Assembly: GCF_021513275.1 (NCBI RefSeq)
Contig: NZ_CP090978.1
Location: 1,550,001-1,614,000, forward strand
Reading direction: 5' to 3'
DNA from: Paenibacillus hexagrammi
GTDB lineage: Bacteria > Bacillota > Bacilli > Paenibacillales > NBRC-103111
DNA: 64,000 nucleotides
Under the pieces are notes generated by a model that saw only the letters and a program-made list of their open reading frames with translations, was not told the DNA's origin and did not search any database. Made by a program: the position numbers and the translations under genes. This document shows, one piece after another, positions 9,375-19,186 of this stretch (position 1 is the first letter of the stretch; every line of letters begins with the position of its first letter).

Positions 9375-11465
9375 ATGATGGAAGCAAACACTTCAAAGAT
9401 GATGCAGCTTGACGGCAGTGTGTACGTTCATATCTCTGAATCTCCGACTTCACCGGTCCGTCATGCTGTGCGGATGTTGACGAGGGATTTACAAGCGGTA
9501 CTCGGCCATGAGTCTCAAGTATGCGAAGAAGCTGCAAATGCTGATATTATCATACGATATGCTTTGGCGGAAGACAGCTGCGCCGAGCAGGAAGAGTCCT
9601 TTGTTATCAGGTTTGATAAAGAGAACGGACGAGACCGGCTTATCGTCGCAGCCCGTGACGAGTTAGGGCTAGTCTACGGAATTCTATATGTGAGTGAGAC
9701 CTATTTGGGTATTCAGCCATTCTGGTTCTGGGCGGATCAGGCGATTGGGCAGAAGGAGATCATCGCTATTCCGTGTGAAAATTACGATTCACCGGCGCGT
9801 AAGGTCAGATTCCGTGGATGGTTTGTCAATGACGAAGTATGCCTGATCGGCTGGAAGCAACCGTATCCGCCATCCAGAGAGGTGTGGCTGCCGGTATTCG
9901 AAGCGCTGCTTCGCTGCGGGGGCAACATGGTCATTCCGGGAACCGACCTGCCCAAGAACGGCATTCATTTTGAGTTAGCTTCTGAAATGGGGCTGTGGAT
10001 TACGCATCATCACGCCGAGCCGCTAGGGGCTGAGATGTTCCTGCGTGCTTATACAGGCAGAGCAGCCAGCTACAAGGACGAGCCTGAACTGTTCGAAAGG
10101 CTGTGGGAGAAGGCGATCGAGAAGCAAAAGCATCAGCGTGTTCTATGGGTGCTTTCCTTCCGGGGACAAGGCGACAAGCCGTTTTGGGAAAACGACCCTA
10201 CCTTCGACACGCCGGAGAAGCGCGGTGCGATGATCAGTAAGGTGATTCGCAGACAGTACGATATGATCGCGGAGAAAGTGGAGAACCCGGTCTATTGTGC
10301 AGCTCTTTACGGTGAAATTTCTGAGCTGTATAAGGGTGGTTACATCGATCTTCCTGATGATGTTATCAAAGTATGGGCGGATAACGGCTATGGGAAAATG
10401 GTCTCGCGCAGACACGGCAATCTCAATTTGCGGATGCCGGCACTGCCGGGTGCAGACGATCAAGGCAAGCACGGCGTCTACTATCACGTGACGTTTCATG
10501 ATTTACAGGCTTCTAACCATTTGACAATGTTTCAGGGGTCAGCCGCATTCATCTGTGATGAACTTGGGCAGGCCTTTGAGTCAGGGGCAACCGAGTATTT
10601 ACTTGTAAACAGCGGTAATATACGCCCCCATGTATACCAGCTGGATTTAGTCCGGGAGCTGTGGAATCAAGGATGGATCAACCCGGAACTTCACCTGCAG
10701 CAATTCGTAAGCAGCTACTATGGCAGCGGGCAGGAGGAGATTGCTGAACTGTATCGCACTTATGCAGAAGCGTCCATTTCTTATGGTTCTCACTCCGATG
10801 ATTTGGCAGGTGAAGAGTTCTATCATCACCCTGCCAGAAGAATCATCGGTCATTGGCTGCAAGGGAAGTGTGGCGAGCCGGATACCGGCCTGATTTGGGC
10901 CGCCGGCGATGTACCGTTTGCCGAGCAGATCCGCTGGTTTGGGCAGCGCTGCGGGCAGGGGCAGGAGGCTTGGAGCTCGTGGCTCGAGCGGTGCGAGGAT
11001 GTCATGAATCAGGCTGCGGCGGAGTATCAGCAGCGGATTGTGGATCAGTTGAAGTTCCATGGCGTACTGCATCAGTCGGGAGCCGAAGGCTTCATGTGGC
11101 TGTGCCGTTCTTATGAAGCTTACAGCAGCGGGCAGTATCCTCAAGCTTTCGTGTATGCTTCGCAATCGATGTGGTGCTACCAGCGCGGACTCGAAGCCAT
11201 GCGAGATTCCGAGCATGGGAAGTGGGAACGCTTCTACAGTGCGGACTGGCTGACCAATATCGCAAGCACAGTGAATAATGTCGACACGTTGCGCCGCTTT
11301 TTGCGCATGCACGGGGATAGTCCGGACTTTTTCCTCTGGTACAAGGAGTATTTGATGCCGGAGACCGAGAAATATATTTACTTGGAGAATACGCACCGCA
11401 ATCCGTTATCGGACGATGAATTGGCATGGAGATTGCGGGATTATTTTAGAACGATGGAACAATAA
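9375..11465 (+). CDS. GH115-like glycosidase (alpha-glucuronidase family)
   Basis: 696 residues with no signal peptide, so predicted cytoplasmic. GH115 enzymes remove alpha-1,2-linked glucuronic or 4-O-methyl-glucuronic acid from xylan and related glycans. Family patterns are visible: the N-terminal alpha/beta domain (LIVAARDELGLVYGILYVSE), then the hallmark KVRFRGWFVNDE at about residue 143, ITHHHAEPLGAEMF, and a C-terminal barrel stretch with GVYYHVTFHDLQ and ATEYLLVNSGNIRPH. It is shorter than characterised members, which are mostly 800 residues or more, so the last beta-sandwich domain is probably missing. ATG 9375 has ggaaagg 7 bases upstream. As last gene after the importer it likely trims imported acidic oligosaccharides. 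Family assignment is good; exact substrate is unknown. Confidence 0.75.
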   Translation: MMEANTSKMMQLDGSVYVHISESPTSPVRHAVRMLTRDLQAVLGHESQVCEEAANADIIIRYALAEDSCAEQEESFVIRFDKENGRDRLIVAARDELGLVYGILYVSETYLGIQPFWFWADQAIGQKEIIAIPCENYDSPARKVRFRGWFVNDEVCLIGWKQPYPPSREVWLPVFEALLRCGGNMVIPGTDLPKNGIHFELASEMGLWITHHHAEPLGAEMFLRAYTGRAASYKDEPELFERLWEKAIEKQKHQRVLWVLSFRGQGDKPFWENDPTFDTPEKRGAMISKVIRRQYDMIAEKVENPVYCAALYGEISELYKGGYIDLPDDVIKVWADNGYGKMVSRRHGNLNLRMPALPGADDQGKHGVYYHVTFHDLQASNHLTMFQGSAAFICDELGQAFESGATEYLLVNSGNIRPHVYQLDLVRELWNQGWINPELHLQQFVSSYYGSGQEEIAELYRTYAEASISYGSHSDDLAGEEFYHHPARRIIGHWLQGKCGEPDTGLIWAAGDVPFAEQIRWFGQRCGQGQEAWSSWLERCEDVMNQAAAEYQQRIVDQLKFHGVLHQSGAEGFMWLCRSYEAYSSGQYPQAFVYASQSMWCYQRGLEAMRDSEHGKWERFYSADWLTNIASTVNNVDTLRRFLRMHGDSPDFFLWYKEYLMPETEKYIYLENTHRNPLSDDELAWRLRDYFRTMEQ

Positions 11466-11499
11466 ACGGTAAAGTATCAAAGGATCAGGACATCTGCCG

Positions 11500-11547
11500 G
11501 ACCGCTCTTCATTGATGATAATCAAATGGGGAACGGTCTATTTTACT
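11500..11547 (+). terminator. Rho-independent terminator
   Basis: A 14-bp stem with one mismatch (11500-11513 with 11525-11538, starting GACCG and ending CGGTC) is followed by a T-rich stretch. It closes the operon beginning at 2689. Confidence 0.75.
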
Positions 11548-11728
11548 TGTATATTCCAAAACATCTTAAATAACATACACATGAAGCTTAAAAAACTTCA
11601 TTTATATCGAAGTGGAGCGTTGATAAGCTTAAATCGAGGCACACGGTATTCTTTACCTCAATTTTTCTAAAGGGGGACGTTACAATTTGAGTACGGTTAC
11701 ATGCTATGGACATGAAAGGAGAGCGAGC

Positions 11729-14700
11729 ATGAAACATCCTATTAATCAGCATGTAAAGCAGTTCTTATCGGTACTGCTGTGTATTTGTATGTCGATTCCT
11801 TCCCTTTTCTGGGGATCATCTATGCAGGTCGCATCAGCGGCTGAAACAATCATGCCCTTCACTCCGACGCAGGACGCATTTGTATCCAATTTCAACGGAC
11901 AAGGTAGCAGCTTGGGAACAAGTTTAAGCGCAACTAAATTGATTTATGGCAAGATGCGGCATACATATTTCAAATTTGATTTATCCTCCATTGATACCGA
12001 GAGATATGATGTTGGAGAAATGAACATGATGCTAAGCTTTCGAAAATCCCATTCGCCCAATGAGCTGGTATTCACGGAAAGTGAATCGACTCTGCGCGAT
12101 ACGAGCACAGATTGGACGGTGACGAATGTTACCTATAATAACCGTCCCTACGATATAGTCGGATCTCCGGTAGTGACTCAAGAAGTGACATCGAACGGTG
12201 AAGAGAATCTTACCGTAGATCTGTCCACCATTTTTCAACATGCATTGAGCCAGGGGAGAAAAGTAGTCAGCATTCATCTCACGACAACGAAAGTGAATGA
12301 CAGCACAGTAGGTGCCAGCGAATTGTATTCCTCCAGAAATACTACGTACCCGGGTCCGTCCTTGAATGTAACGCTGGGTAATCCCATTGTCAACGATGGA
12401 GTTGACAGAACTGCTCTGAGCGCGTTAATTAGTCAGGCTGATCAATTCGATGAAACCGCATACACTACCGAGAGCTGGGCGATCTATTCGACAGCCCTTA
12501 CAACGGCCAAAGACTTACTTGTGAATAATACGACGCAATCAGAGGTCAACCAAGCTATCTTGACGCTCCAATCTGCGATGAATAACCTTGTAGATGCGGA
12601 ACTCCCGTCCAAGCTTACAGGCCCGGATATGGGGAATTATTTTAACAACAGTAAGACAGCGGCAATGATCCTCACCATGAAAAATGGGGAAGGTCAATAT
12701 GTGAAGGTAGACCCAGTCACGGAAAAGCTTTCGCTTACATCAAATGCTGCAGAGGCTTCTCCATTCGCCCTGTACGTGCTTGATTATTTTGCAACTGTAG
12801 ACCATGTGGAACCTGAGGTTGGGGCCACCAGAACAGCTTACTCCATCAAATCCTTGGTCAATAATAAGTATCTGACCATCCAGAATTATTTTTCAGCGGA
12901 AGAATTTCTGAGCAATACCCATCAGTATTTTCATATTGTAAGTGGTGCTCCAAGCGGCAGCAGTACGGACAGGACGTTCGAAATCAAAGCGTCGGCAAGC
13001 ACTCCGGGTTGGAACGAGCGGTTTTACGTGGATCAGTATGCGAATTCAGGTTATTACCGCATCTGGTCGCATCTGTCTACGATGAGAGACGATACCAATT
13101 TTAACCGGTTTAACGTGAAAATGACCGACAATGCCATGCTGAGCAGCGGAACGGCTTCCGAGGATACCGAATACCGATTTTATTTTGAAAAGGTAACTGG
13201 TAAAGATCAGCTGGAAGTCAGCCAGGAAGTGAGCGGAGACGATGCTGCATTGTTCTGGAAGCCCGTGAACGGTGATACGAATCCGGCAAATTATAGCGTC
13301 AACGGGACGGTATCAGGGGCGGTTTATACCGAAGGCCTTATGCATCTAACGATTTCCGGCTTGAATGTCGGCGTCCATCCATATGCGGTTGCTTATAACG
13401 GCAGCGGCTATCAAACGGAGGCGGATGTGAAGGTCCGCATTTTCAGCCATCCGGGTATTCTGCTTACCATGGAAGATCTGGAAAAAATGAAAGCTCATAT
13501 TCAGGCGAAGGAGGAGCCATGGTACTCCGACTATCAAAGAATGGTCAACGGCGTTTCCTACGATGTAGCCAGCTATGAGTATCAGACCATGGTCTTTTCG
13601 AATGTTGGACGCGGTGGAGCGCCGTCGGATTCCGGTAATATCGGCTATTTTGAGAAGGGCGGTAATGCTGCGTATTTCAACGCCTTGCAATGGGTAATTA
13701 CCGGGGATAACTTATATGCCGCCAAAGCTGCGGACCTCCTCATGCAATGGGCGAATACGCTGAAGGTCATCGACGGCAGGGATAGAATATTGGGCGCCGG
13801 CATCAATGCGTACAAATATGCCAGTGCAGCCGAGATCATAAAGCATTACCACGGCGGCTACAGCGGGTACAGCGACACTGACTTCAAAGCCTTGAAAGAT
13901 ATGATGATCAACGTGGTTTATCCCGTTATTCAGGATGCTGGTGTTCCGATGCTTGCCAACGGTAACTGGGATGTTGCGGCTTTAGTCAGTATGATGGCGA
14001 TTGGTGTTCTGTGTGACAATAGCGAAATCTTCGACCGTGCAATGACCTTCTATCAAGACATTCATACAAACGGTTCCATCTTCGCTTATGTGAACGATTC
14101 CGGCCAAACGATGGAAACGGGGCGTGATCAGGCACATGCTATGCTTGCGCTTGGCTATATGTCAGAGCTCTGTATGATCGCTAAAAATCAGAATGTGGAT
14201 TTGTATTCCTTGTATACGAACAGGCTTGCGAAGGCCTTTGAATATGTGGCGAAATATAACTTGTATGCTAAGGAGCTGTACGGTGAAGATTTGCCATTCG
14301 TGGCAATGCCGAACGTTTTCGGGGATACGAGCAGAGGCTACTATGGGGCTGGATTTAACAGTGACAGTAATGGGCTGAATAGAGGCGAATTCAGACCGAT
14401 TTTTGAGCAGGGGCTTGCCCTGTACAGTAAGGTGGACGGTGTCGATTTGACATGGACCGCTAGAGCTGCTGCAGCTATGCGCCCTCAGGGCATGGTGCAT
14501 TTTGATAATTTGAACTTTGGCACGATGACTTATTACAATGGTGAACCGGATCGTGAAGTGAGGGGGCCCTATTTCCAAATGAGAACCCGCTGGGAGCCCT
14601 TATATCAAAGAAATTGGAGTACCGTTGACGGTCAAAAAGTCGCAGAGACGCTTAACTCCTATTACGATGTAAATGAAAACGGCGAGCTTACGACGAGTGT

Positions 14701-16759
14701 CATGAAGAACACGGCACCTTTCTATCAGATGGTTGCTAACGACGACGGGAGTTACTCGATCCTGCTGCTCAAAACAAACACTTTTTTATCGGTGAAGGAT
14801 GAGCAGGTAGGGGATTACAATGTGATCAAAGCCGATGCGACGGAAATCGGTGATCATGAGAAATTCATTCTACGTGCTAGCGGAGTGGGTCCATTCTTCT
14901 TGGTTTCACCAATGTATGAAAATCGGATTGTCTATCAAGATGCAGCCGGTTCAGGCAGCAGCAGCATGTTAACGCTTCGCCTGGGAACGAAAACATTATC
15001 TCAAATCAAAGATACACCGGACATCACGACAAATGAAAGACTTATCTTCATGTATAATACGCAGGATATTGCGTTGTTTGGGAGTGCGGCTCCAAGTATT
15101 ACTTCGGCTGCCAGCACTGTAGTAAGCAGTTATGGCGGTACTTTCCAGGTCACAGCAACAGGCACGGCCCCGATCTCCTACACACTGGAAGGCGAACCTG
15201 ATGGTGTGACCATGAACAGCAGCACGGGATTGATTACAGTTGCTGACACTACTGGCGTGGGGACATACATGTTTACCGTTCGTGCATCTAATGGCATTAG
15301 CCCTGACACAAAGATGCCATTCACATTGACAGTTGTAGAAGCTCCAACCGTTCCGGGCGCGCCACAGAACTTTACTGCAATGCGGGGTAACCGTCAGGTG
15401 ACGCTGAGCTGGGATGCGCCATCCAGCAATGGCGGCGCAGTGATTACGAAGTATGAGGTTTCCAAAGATAACGGACAGACATGGCTGGAAGCAGACTCCT
15501 TCACAGGTCACATTTTCACCGGCTTGGCGAATGGAACAACCTATACATTCTCAGTGCGGGCAGTCAATAGTGCCGGCAGCGGACCGGAAACGGAAGCGCA
15601 GGCTGCGCCAAAAGCCTCAAGCAGCTCATCGTCAGGGTCGAGTTCAATAACAGCTGGCCCGGTGCAGGACGAAGAGACACACTCCATTTCCCTGAATGGC
15701 AATAGCGGTGCGCTTACTCTGAATGAGGATGGCAGCTATAGCCTGGCTAGCACAGGAGAGCAAATCAAGCAGGCACTTGGCGACAGCAACGAGTTGGTCA
15801 TCCATGCGAAAGACGTTAGCAATTTGAGCGTAGGACTTCCTGTGTCGGCGATGGGTACTGCGTCCTTGACCGTTACATCCGATATCGGCTCTGTCACTGT
15901 TCCGAATGCCACCTTGCAGAATATGGCCAAAAAGTACGGTGACTCGCTTGTTCTTCGCATTCGGAAAGGGAGCTACATGGTTGAATTGCTCGACAATGGC
16001 AAGCCAGCGGAGTACGATGATCCCGGCTATCCTCTGACGATTACACTGCCTGTCAAGGTGACAGAAGGACGTGAAGCTTCAAATTATGTCGTGATCAAGA
16101 AGGAGAACGGACGAAATGTCATTTTACCTCTGGCAGTTGGTGATGGAGAGAGAGTGACTTTCGATGTCACGGCGACGGGAACCTACGATGTTGTTGATAA
16201 TAGTCTTGCTTTTCAGGATGTGATCTCCTCCGATTGGGCAGCCAAGGATATTGGCTTTGTGACGGCGCGCAGACTGTTTGAAGGTACAGGTGACAAGCAA
16301 TTTAATCCAGAAGCATCCATGACGCGTGCGATGTTCACTCAGGTGCTGGCTAATCTGGAGGGAATTGACCGCAGCGAGTCCAGGACGCCGGAATTCTCCG
16401 ATGTGCCGGATGGACAATGGTACACAGGTGCAGTAGATTGGGCGTCCAAGAAAGGTATTATCAACGGAACGCGTACAAATACATTCAGCCCTGAGGACAG
16501 CGTTACGCGAGAGCAGATGGCGATCATGCTCTACAATTACGCGTCAAGCAAGGGATACAAGCTGAGTATCATCTCTGGAACGGAGTTCGCTGACAAGGAC
16601 AGCGTGAGTCCATGGGCTAGAGAAGCAGTACATGCTATTGCGGCTGCGGGTATTCTGACAGGCAAGCCAGGCGGCTACTTTGACCCGCAAACGAATGCCA
16701 CTCGCGCAGAGGTGGCTGCAGTTTTCGCCAGATTTATTCGAGCGCTGAGTTCAAACTGA
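11729..16759 (+). CDS. SLH-anchored multidomain protein with alginate-lyase-fold domain
   Basis: 1676 residues, secreted and surface-anchored. Signal peptide ends near residue 38 (VASAAET). Then a DNRLRE/CBM96-like beta domain (about 38-225), a short helical repeat, a beta-trefoil-like region (about 300-490), an alginate-lyase-superfamily alpha-barrel (about 578-850) with NGNWDVA and METGRDQAHAMLALG carrying the conserved Asn and His expected at the active site, a second trefoil-like region, a putative Ig domain, a fibronectin type III domain (about 1207-1294), a Ser-rich linker, a pre-SLH beta domain and three SLH repeats (about 1490-1670). The lyase fold cleaves uronic-acid polymers by beta-elimination; the true polymer is not known. 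ATG 11729 with aaaggagag is preferred; an in-frame TTG at 11687 also has a purine-rich site, but would put 14 residues before a normal signal peptide. Confidence 0.8.
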   Translation: MKHPINQHVKQFLSVLLCICMSIPSLFWGSSMQVASAAETIMPFTPTQDAFVSNFNGQGSSLGTSLSATKLIYGKMRHTYFKFDLSSIDTERYDVGEMNMMLSFRKSHSPNELVFTESESTLRDTSTDWTVTNVTYNNRPYDIVGSPVVTQEVTSNGEENLTVDLSTIFQHALSQGRKVVSIHLTTTKVNDSTVGASELYSSRNTTYPGPSLNVTLGNPIVNDGVDRTALSALISQADQFDETAYTTESWAIYSTALTTAKDLLVNNTTQSEVNQAILTLQSAMNNLVDAELPSKLTGPDMGNYFNNSKTAAMILTMKNGEGQYVKVDPVTEKLSLTSNAAEASPFALYVLDYFATVDHVEPEVGATRTAYSIKSLVNNKYLTIQNYFSAEEFLSNTHQYFHIVSGAPSGSSTDRTFEIKASASTPGWNERFYVDQYANSGYYRIWSHLSTMRDDTNFNRFNVKMTDNAMLSSGTASEDTEYRFYFEKVTGKDQLEVSQEVSGDDAALFWKPVNGDTNPANYSVNGTVSGAVYTEGLMHLTISGLNVGVHPYAVAYNGSGYQTEADVKVRIFSHPGILLTMEDLEKMKAHIQAKEEPWYSDYQRMVNGVSYDVASYEYQTMVFSNVGRGGAPSDSGNIGYFEKGGNAAYFNALQWVITGDNLYAAKAADLLMQWANTLKVIDGRDRILGAGINAYKYASAAEIIKHYHGGYSGYSDTDFKALKDMMINVVYPVIQDAGVPMLANGNWDVAALVSMMAIGVLCDNSEIFDRAMTFYQDIHTNGSIFAYVNDSGQTMETGRDQAHAMLALGYMSELCMIAKNQNVDLYSLYTNRLAKAFEYVAKYNLYAKELYGEDLPFVAMPNVFGDTSRGYYGAGFNSDSNGLNRGEFRPIFEQGLALYSKVDGVDLTWTARAAAAMRPQGMVHFDNLNFGTMTYYNGEPDREVRGPYFQMRTRWEPLYQRNWSTVDGQKVAETLNSYYDVNENGELTTSVMKNTAPFYQMVANDDGSYSILLLKTNTFLSVKDEQVGDYNVIKADATEIGDHEKFILRASGVGPFFLVSPMYENRIVYQDAAGSGSSSMLTLRLGTKTLSQIKDTPDITTNERLIFMYNTQDIALFGSAAPSITSAASTVVSSYGGTFQVTATGTAPISYTLEGEPDGVTMNSSTGLITVADTTGVGTYMFTVRASNGISPDTKMPFTLTVVEAPTVPGAPQNFTAMRGNRQVTLSWDAPSSNGGAVITKYEVSKDNGQTWLEADSFTGHIFTGLANGTTYTFSVRAVNSAGSGPETEAQAAPKASSSSSSGSSSITAGPVQDEETHSISLNGNSGALTLNEDGSYSLASTGEQIKQALGDSNELVIHAKDVSNLSVGLPVSAMGTASLTVTSDIGSVTVPNATLQNMAKKYGDSLVLRIRKGSYMVELLDNGKPAEYDDPGYPLTITLPVKVTEGREASNYVVIKKENGRNVILPLAVGDGERVTFDVTATGTYDVVDNSLAFQDVISSDWAAKDIGFVTARRLFEGTGDKQFNPEASMTRAMFTQVLANLEGIDRSESRTPEFSDVPDGQWYTGAVDWASKKGIINGTRTNTFSPEDSVTREQMAIMLYNYASSKGYKLSIISGTEFADKDSVSPWAREAVHAIAAAGILTGKPGGYFDPQTNATRAEVAAVFARFIRALSSN

Positions 16760-16841
16760 ATCTCGATTCTATCTGCCTACAAGATTCAGCGGGCACGTTG
16801 AATTCGTTACTGCAGCTAGCAATTGTACTTATAACGCAATT

Positions 16842-16878
16842 GAGCACGGAGATTTCCATCTCTGTGCTCTTCTTTTTG
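16842..16878 (+). terminator. Rho-independent terminator
   Basis: An 11-bp perfect stem (gagcacggaga at 16842-16852, tctctgtgctc at 16859-16869) is followed by a T-rich tail. It ends the SLH lyase gene. Confidence 0.9.
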
Positions 16879-17032
16879 TCCATCAAGAGTTCATGGAGAA
16901 CCATCGAAAAATTTTCGTTGTGATGACGTTGGGAATTTACAATTTTCGGATATTTTTTAATTGAATAGCATATCGAGCTGATTTACTAGATAAATTAGTG
17001 AGGAATCGAAAATAATTTCCATTGATGAGGGA

Positions 17033-17069
17033 ATGTTTCGAAACATTTTGGGAATTGTAAGCGGCAACA
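17033..17069 (+). promoter_or_regulatory. 16-bp palindromic operator plus cre-like site upstream of GH64 gene
   Basis: The 454-base gap before the GH64 gene holds, after the terminator, an A/T-rich stretch and then two adjacent sites. AATGTTTCGAAACATT (17033-17048) is a perfect 16-bp palindrome. Eight bases on, TGTAAGCGGCAACA (17056-17069) matches the CcpA cre consensus at 13 of 14 positions. No convincing -35/-10 pair was found beside them. Together they suggest an inducer-specific repressor and carbon catabolite repression acting on the glucanase; this is inference from site form and position. Confidence 0.55.
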
Positions 17070-17213
17070 TAGGGTAGTTATTCAAAGTCGTTACCTTGTA
17101 CGAAAGTATGCAGATTACGAAGGGAGGTGATGGTCTTCGCATATCTCTGTTCAGTTGTTCAGCAGTTAACCATGATTTTCTGAATGACAGTCTTAGCTCA
17201 TAGGAGGGAAGAT

Positions 17214-19022
17214 ATGATGATGAGAAGATGGTTCATGATCTGTATGCTTGTAGCACTTTGCTGCGGTTCCATATTCACAAGCATGTCCAGTGCGGCGGCG
17301 GACTACAACAGCGGTGTCGAGACTTCGGGCACGACGGCAACGATTTGGTTTCATTCAAGCGTCAATACGACCTGGGTTGATGTGCATTATACGGTCAATT
17401 CAGGTTCCCAACAGAATGTGGCGATGACCTACAATAACAGTTTGGGCAGATATGAACAGAAGGTCACTTCCGTTGCTAACGGTAATGTCATCACCTACTG
17501 GTTTACTTATAATAACGGGACCCCAGCGTATGACACGCCTTCAACGTCCTACACGGTAGGAAGCGGGGGAGGTGCAGGTGGCATTGTCTCGGGAACAACT
17601 TACAAGCTTATTAATGTCAACAGCGGCAAAGCTCTGGATGTTAGCAGCTCCAGCACAGCCGACGGTACCAATGTGCAAATTTGGACAGATAACGGGTCAG
17701 GCGCACAAACCTGGAAGCCGGTCAGCAACGGTGACGGCACCTACAAGCTGATGAATCCAAATAGCGGTAAAGCGCTCGATGTATACGCAGCAGGTACAGC
17801 AAATGGCTCGAATGTTCAAATCTATACGGACAATGGCACCAGTGCTCAGAAGTGGCAGATCGTTAGTAATGGTGACGGCTCCTACAAGCTGATCAACTCA
17901 GGCAGCGGCAAGGCTTTGGATGTGAGCGGTTCCGGCACAGCCGACGGCACGAACGTGCAGATCTGGACGGATAACGGGGCAGGTGCTCAGAAATGGAAAT
18001 TTGTGGCGGCGGGCTCATCTGGCGGTGGAGGAGGCAGTACAGGCTCGATAGGCTCTATTCCGGCATCGTCCATTCCAGCTCCTACAGGCAGCGGTGTTAT
18101 GAGTGTGAAGGTGATGAACGGTACCAACGGTGCGTACCCTGATAACCAAGTGTACTGGGGAATATTGGGCGTTAATCCGGCGAACGGCAAATGGAGCTAT
18201 CTGGACCTCAGCGGCAACTTGCTGCCGATCTCCAATGCCTTGAATGATGCTTCCGGTCATTTGACCAAAAACGGTGTCAATTATGCGAATATTTATCATA
18301 AAGTCAGCGATGCTTCATGGGCAAGTCTGCCTCGTATCGATTCTGGCAGAATGTTCGTTTGCGTAGGCTCGCCTTGTTATATCAAAACCTATGACACAGG
18401 ATTTGCAGGACCGGATATCAACAACTCATCGGATCCGAATATCAATGTATATTTTGATTTTATCGAGTTTACGGTGAATGCTTCCGGTTATCACGGCAAT
18501 ACGACAAGGGTTGACGGCTTTGGCTTCCCCTTGCAGCACCGACTAATGAATGCTTCCGGCAGCTATGACAAGACAGTCGGGGAGCTTGAATCGGAGACAA
18601 GAGACGGTTTGTTTACCAAGTATAACAATGAAGTGCCGTCCCCATTCAAATCCTTGGCGACTGTGCAAGCTCCGTACCGGATCATCGCTCCGATCCGCGG
18701 ATCCTTTGCAGCCGGGGGCGCGAATGCCAATTATTTTGCCGGCTATTCCTCTTATTCTACGCAGGACATCCTCCGCTGTGACGGAGCCCTGACGGACGCT
18801 TCGGCATGTGCAGCGATTAACCGTCACGTGTATACGGACAGCAATTGGAATAATGTCGGAAGCTACTACCAAGCGGCACCGGCGAACTACTATGCTAAGT
18901 TCTGGCATACGCACAGCATCAATGGGCTGGCTTACGGCTTCGCCTATGATGATGTCAACGGTCAGGCCGCCTATCTGGAAGTCGGTGATCCGAAAGGTCT
19001 TATTATTCGGGTCGGCTGGTGA
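17214..19022 (+). CDS. Secreted GH64 beta-1,3-glucanase with CBM56 and ricin-type modules
   Basis: 603 residues. Signal peptide to about residue 29 (SMSSAAA), then a CBM56 beta-1,3-glucan-binding domain (about 30-116), a ricin B-type CBM13 trefoil (about 125-265) made of three clear repeats of about 47 residues, each with SGKALDV and ending near QxW (AQTWK, AQKWQ, AQKWK), a Gly-rich linker, and a GH64 thaumatin-like catalytic domain (about 295-603: [30 protein letters not shown]). GH64 enzymes cut beta-1,3-glucan such as laminarin or fungal wall glucan, typically releasing laminaripentaose. ATG 17214 follows a near-perfect aggaggg site; TTG 17184 upstream is ignored. It is a single-gene unit with its own control region and terminator. 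Confidence 0.92.
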   Translation: MMMRRWFMICMLVALCCGSIFTSMSSAAADYNSGVETSGTTATIWFHSSVNTTWVDVHYTVNSGSQQNVAMTYNNSLGRYEQKVTSVANGNVITYWFTYNNGTPAYDTPSTSYTVGSGGGAGGIVSGTTYKLINVNSGKALDVSSSSTADGTNVQIWTDNGSGAQTWKPVSNGDGTYKLMNPNSGKALDVYAAGTANGSNVQIYTDNGTSAQKWQIVSNGDGSYKLINSGSGKALDVSGSGTADGTNVQIWTDNGAGAQKWKFVAAGSSGGGGGSTGSIGSIPASSIPAPTGSGVMSVKVMNGTNGAYPDNQVYWGILGVNPANGKWSYLDLSGNLLPISNALNDASGHLTKNGVNYANIYHKVSDASWASLPRIDSGRMFVCVGSPCYIKTYDTGFAGPDINNSSDPNINVYFDFIEFTVNASGYHGNTTRVDGFGFPLQHRLMNASGSYDKTVGELESETRDGLFTKYNNEVPSPFKSLATVQAPYRIIAPIRGSFAAGGANANYFAGYSSYSTQDILRCDGALTDASACAAINRHVYTDSNWNNVGSYYQAAPANYYAKFWHTHSINGLAYGFAYDDVNGQAAYLEVGDPKGLIIRVGW

Positions 19023-19057
19023 TAAGCTAGCAGGAACCGGTATGCACGATATGCTAC

Positions 19058-19099
19058 AACCAAGCTCTGGACGATTGTGCCGGGGCTTGGTTTATTTAT
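19058..19099 (+). terminator. Rho-independent terminator
   Basis: The stem AACCAAGCTCTGG (19058-19070) with CCGGGGCTTGGTT (19080-19092) is followed by a T-rich but interrupted tail. It closes the GH64 unit. Confidence 0.7.
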
Positions 19100-19114
19100 G
19101 TTTTATGCTCAGGA

Positions 19115-19144
19115 TTGCTTTTAGGACAAACCTCCATGTACAAT
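19115..19144 (+). promoter_or_regulatory. Candidate sigma-A promoter for the regulator/kinase genes
   Basis: TTGCTT (19115-19120), an 18-base spacer and TACAAT (19139-19144) sit about 40 bases before the regulator start. The -10 is good, the -35 weak. Confidence 0.42.
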
Positions 19145-19186
19145 TTGAGGACTATATCTGTACGTAGCTAGGAAAGGACGCCTCTG

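Noticed and set aside
11581-11601. Inverted repeat ATGAAG-N9-CTTCAT before the SLH lyase gene
   Set aside because: Short, A/T-rich and with no promoter elements beside it; too weak to call an operator.
17121-17183. Near-perfect ribosome site agggaggtgatgg with ATG at 17130 giving a 17-codon ORF
   Set aside because: The ATG lies only 2 bases after the site and the ORF ends before the GH64 ribosome site; more likely an accident of purine-rich sequence.
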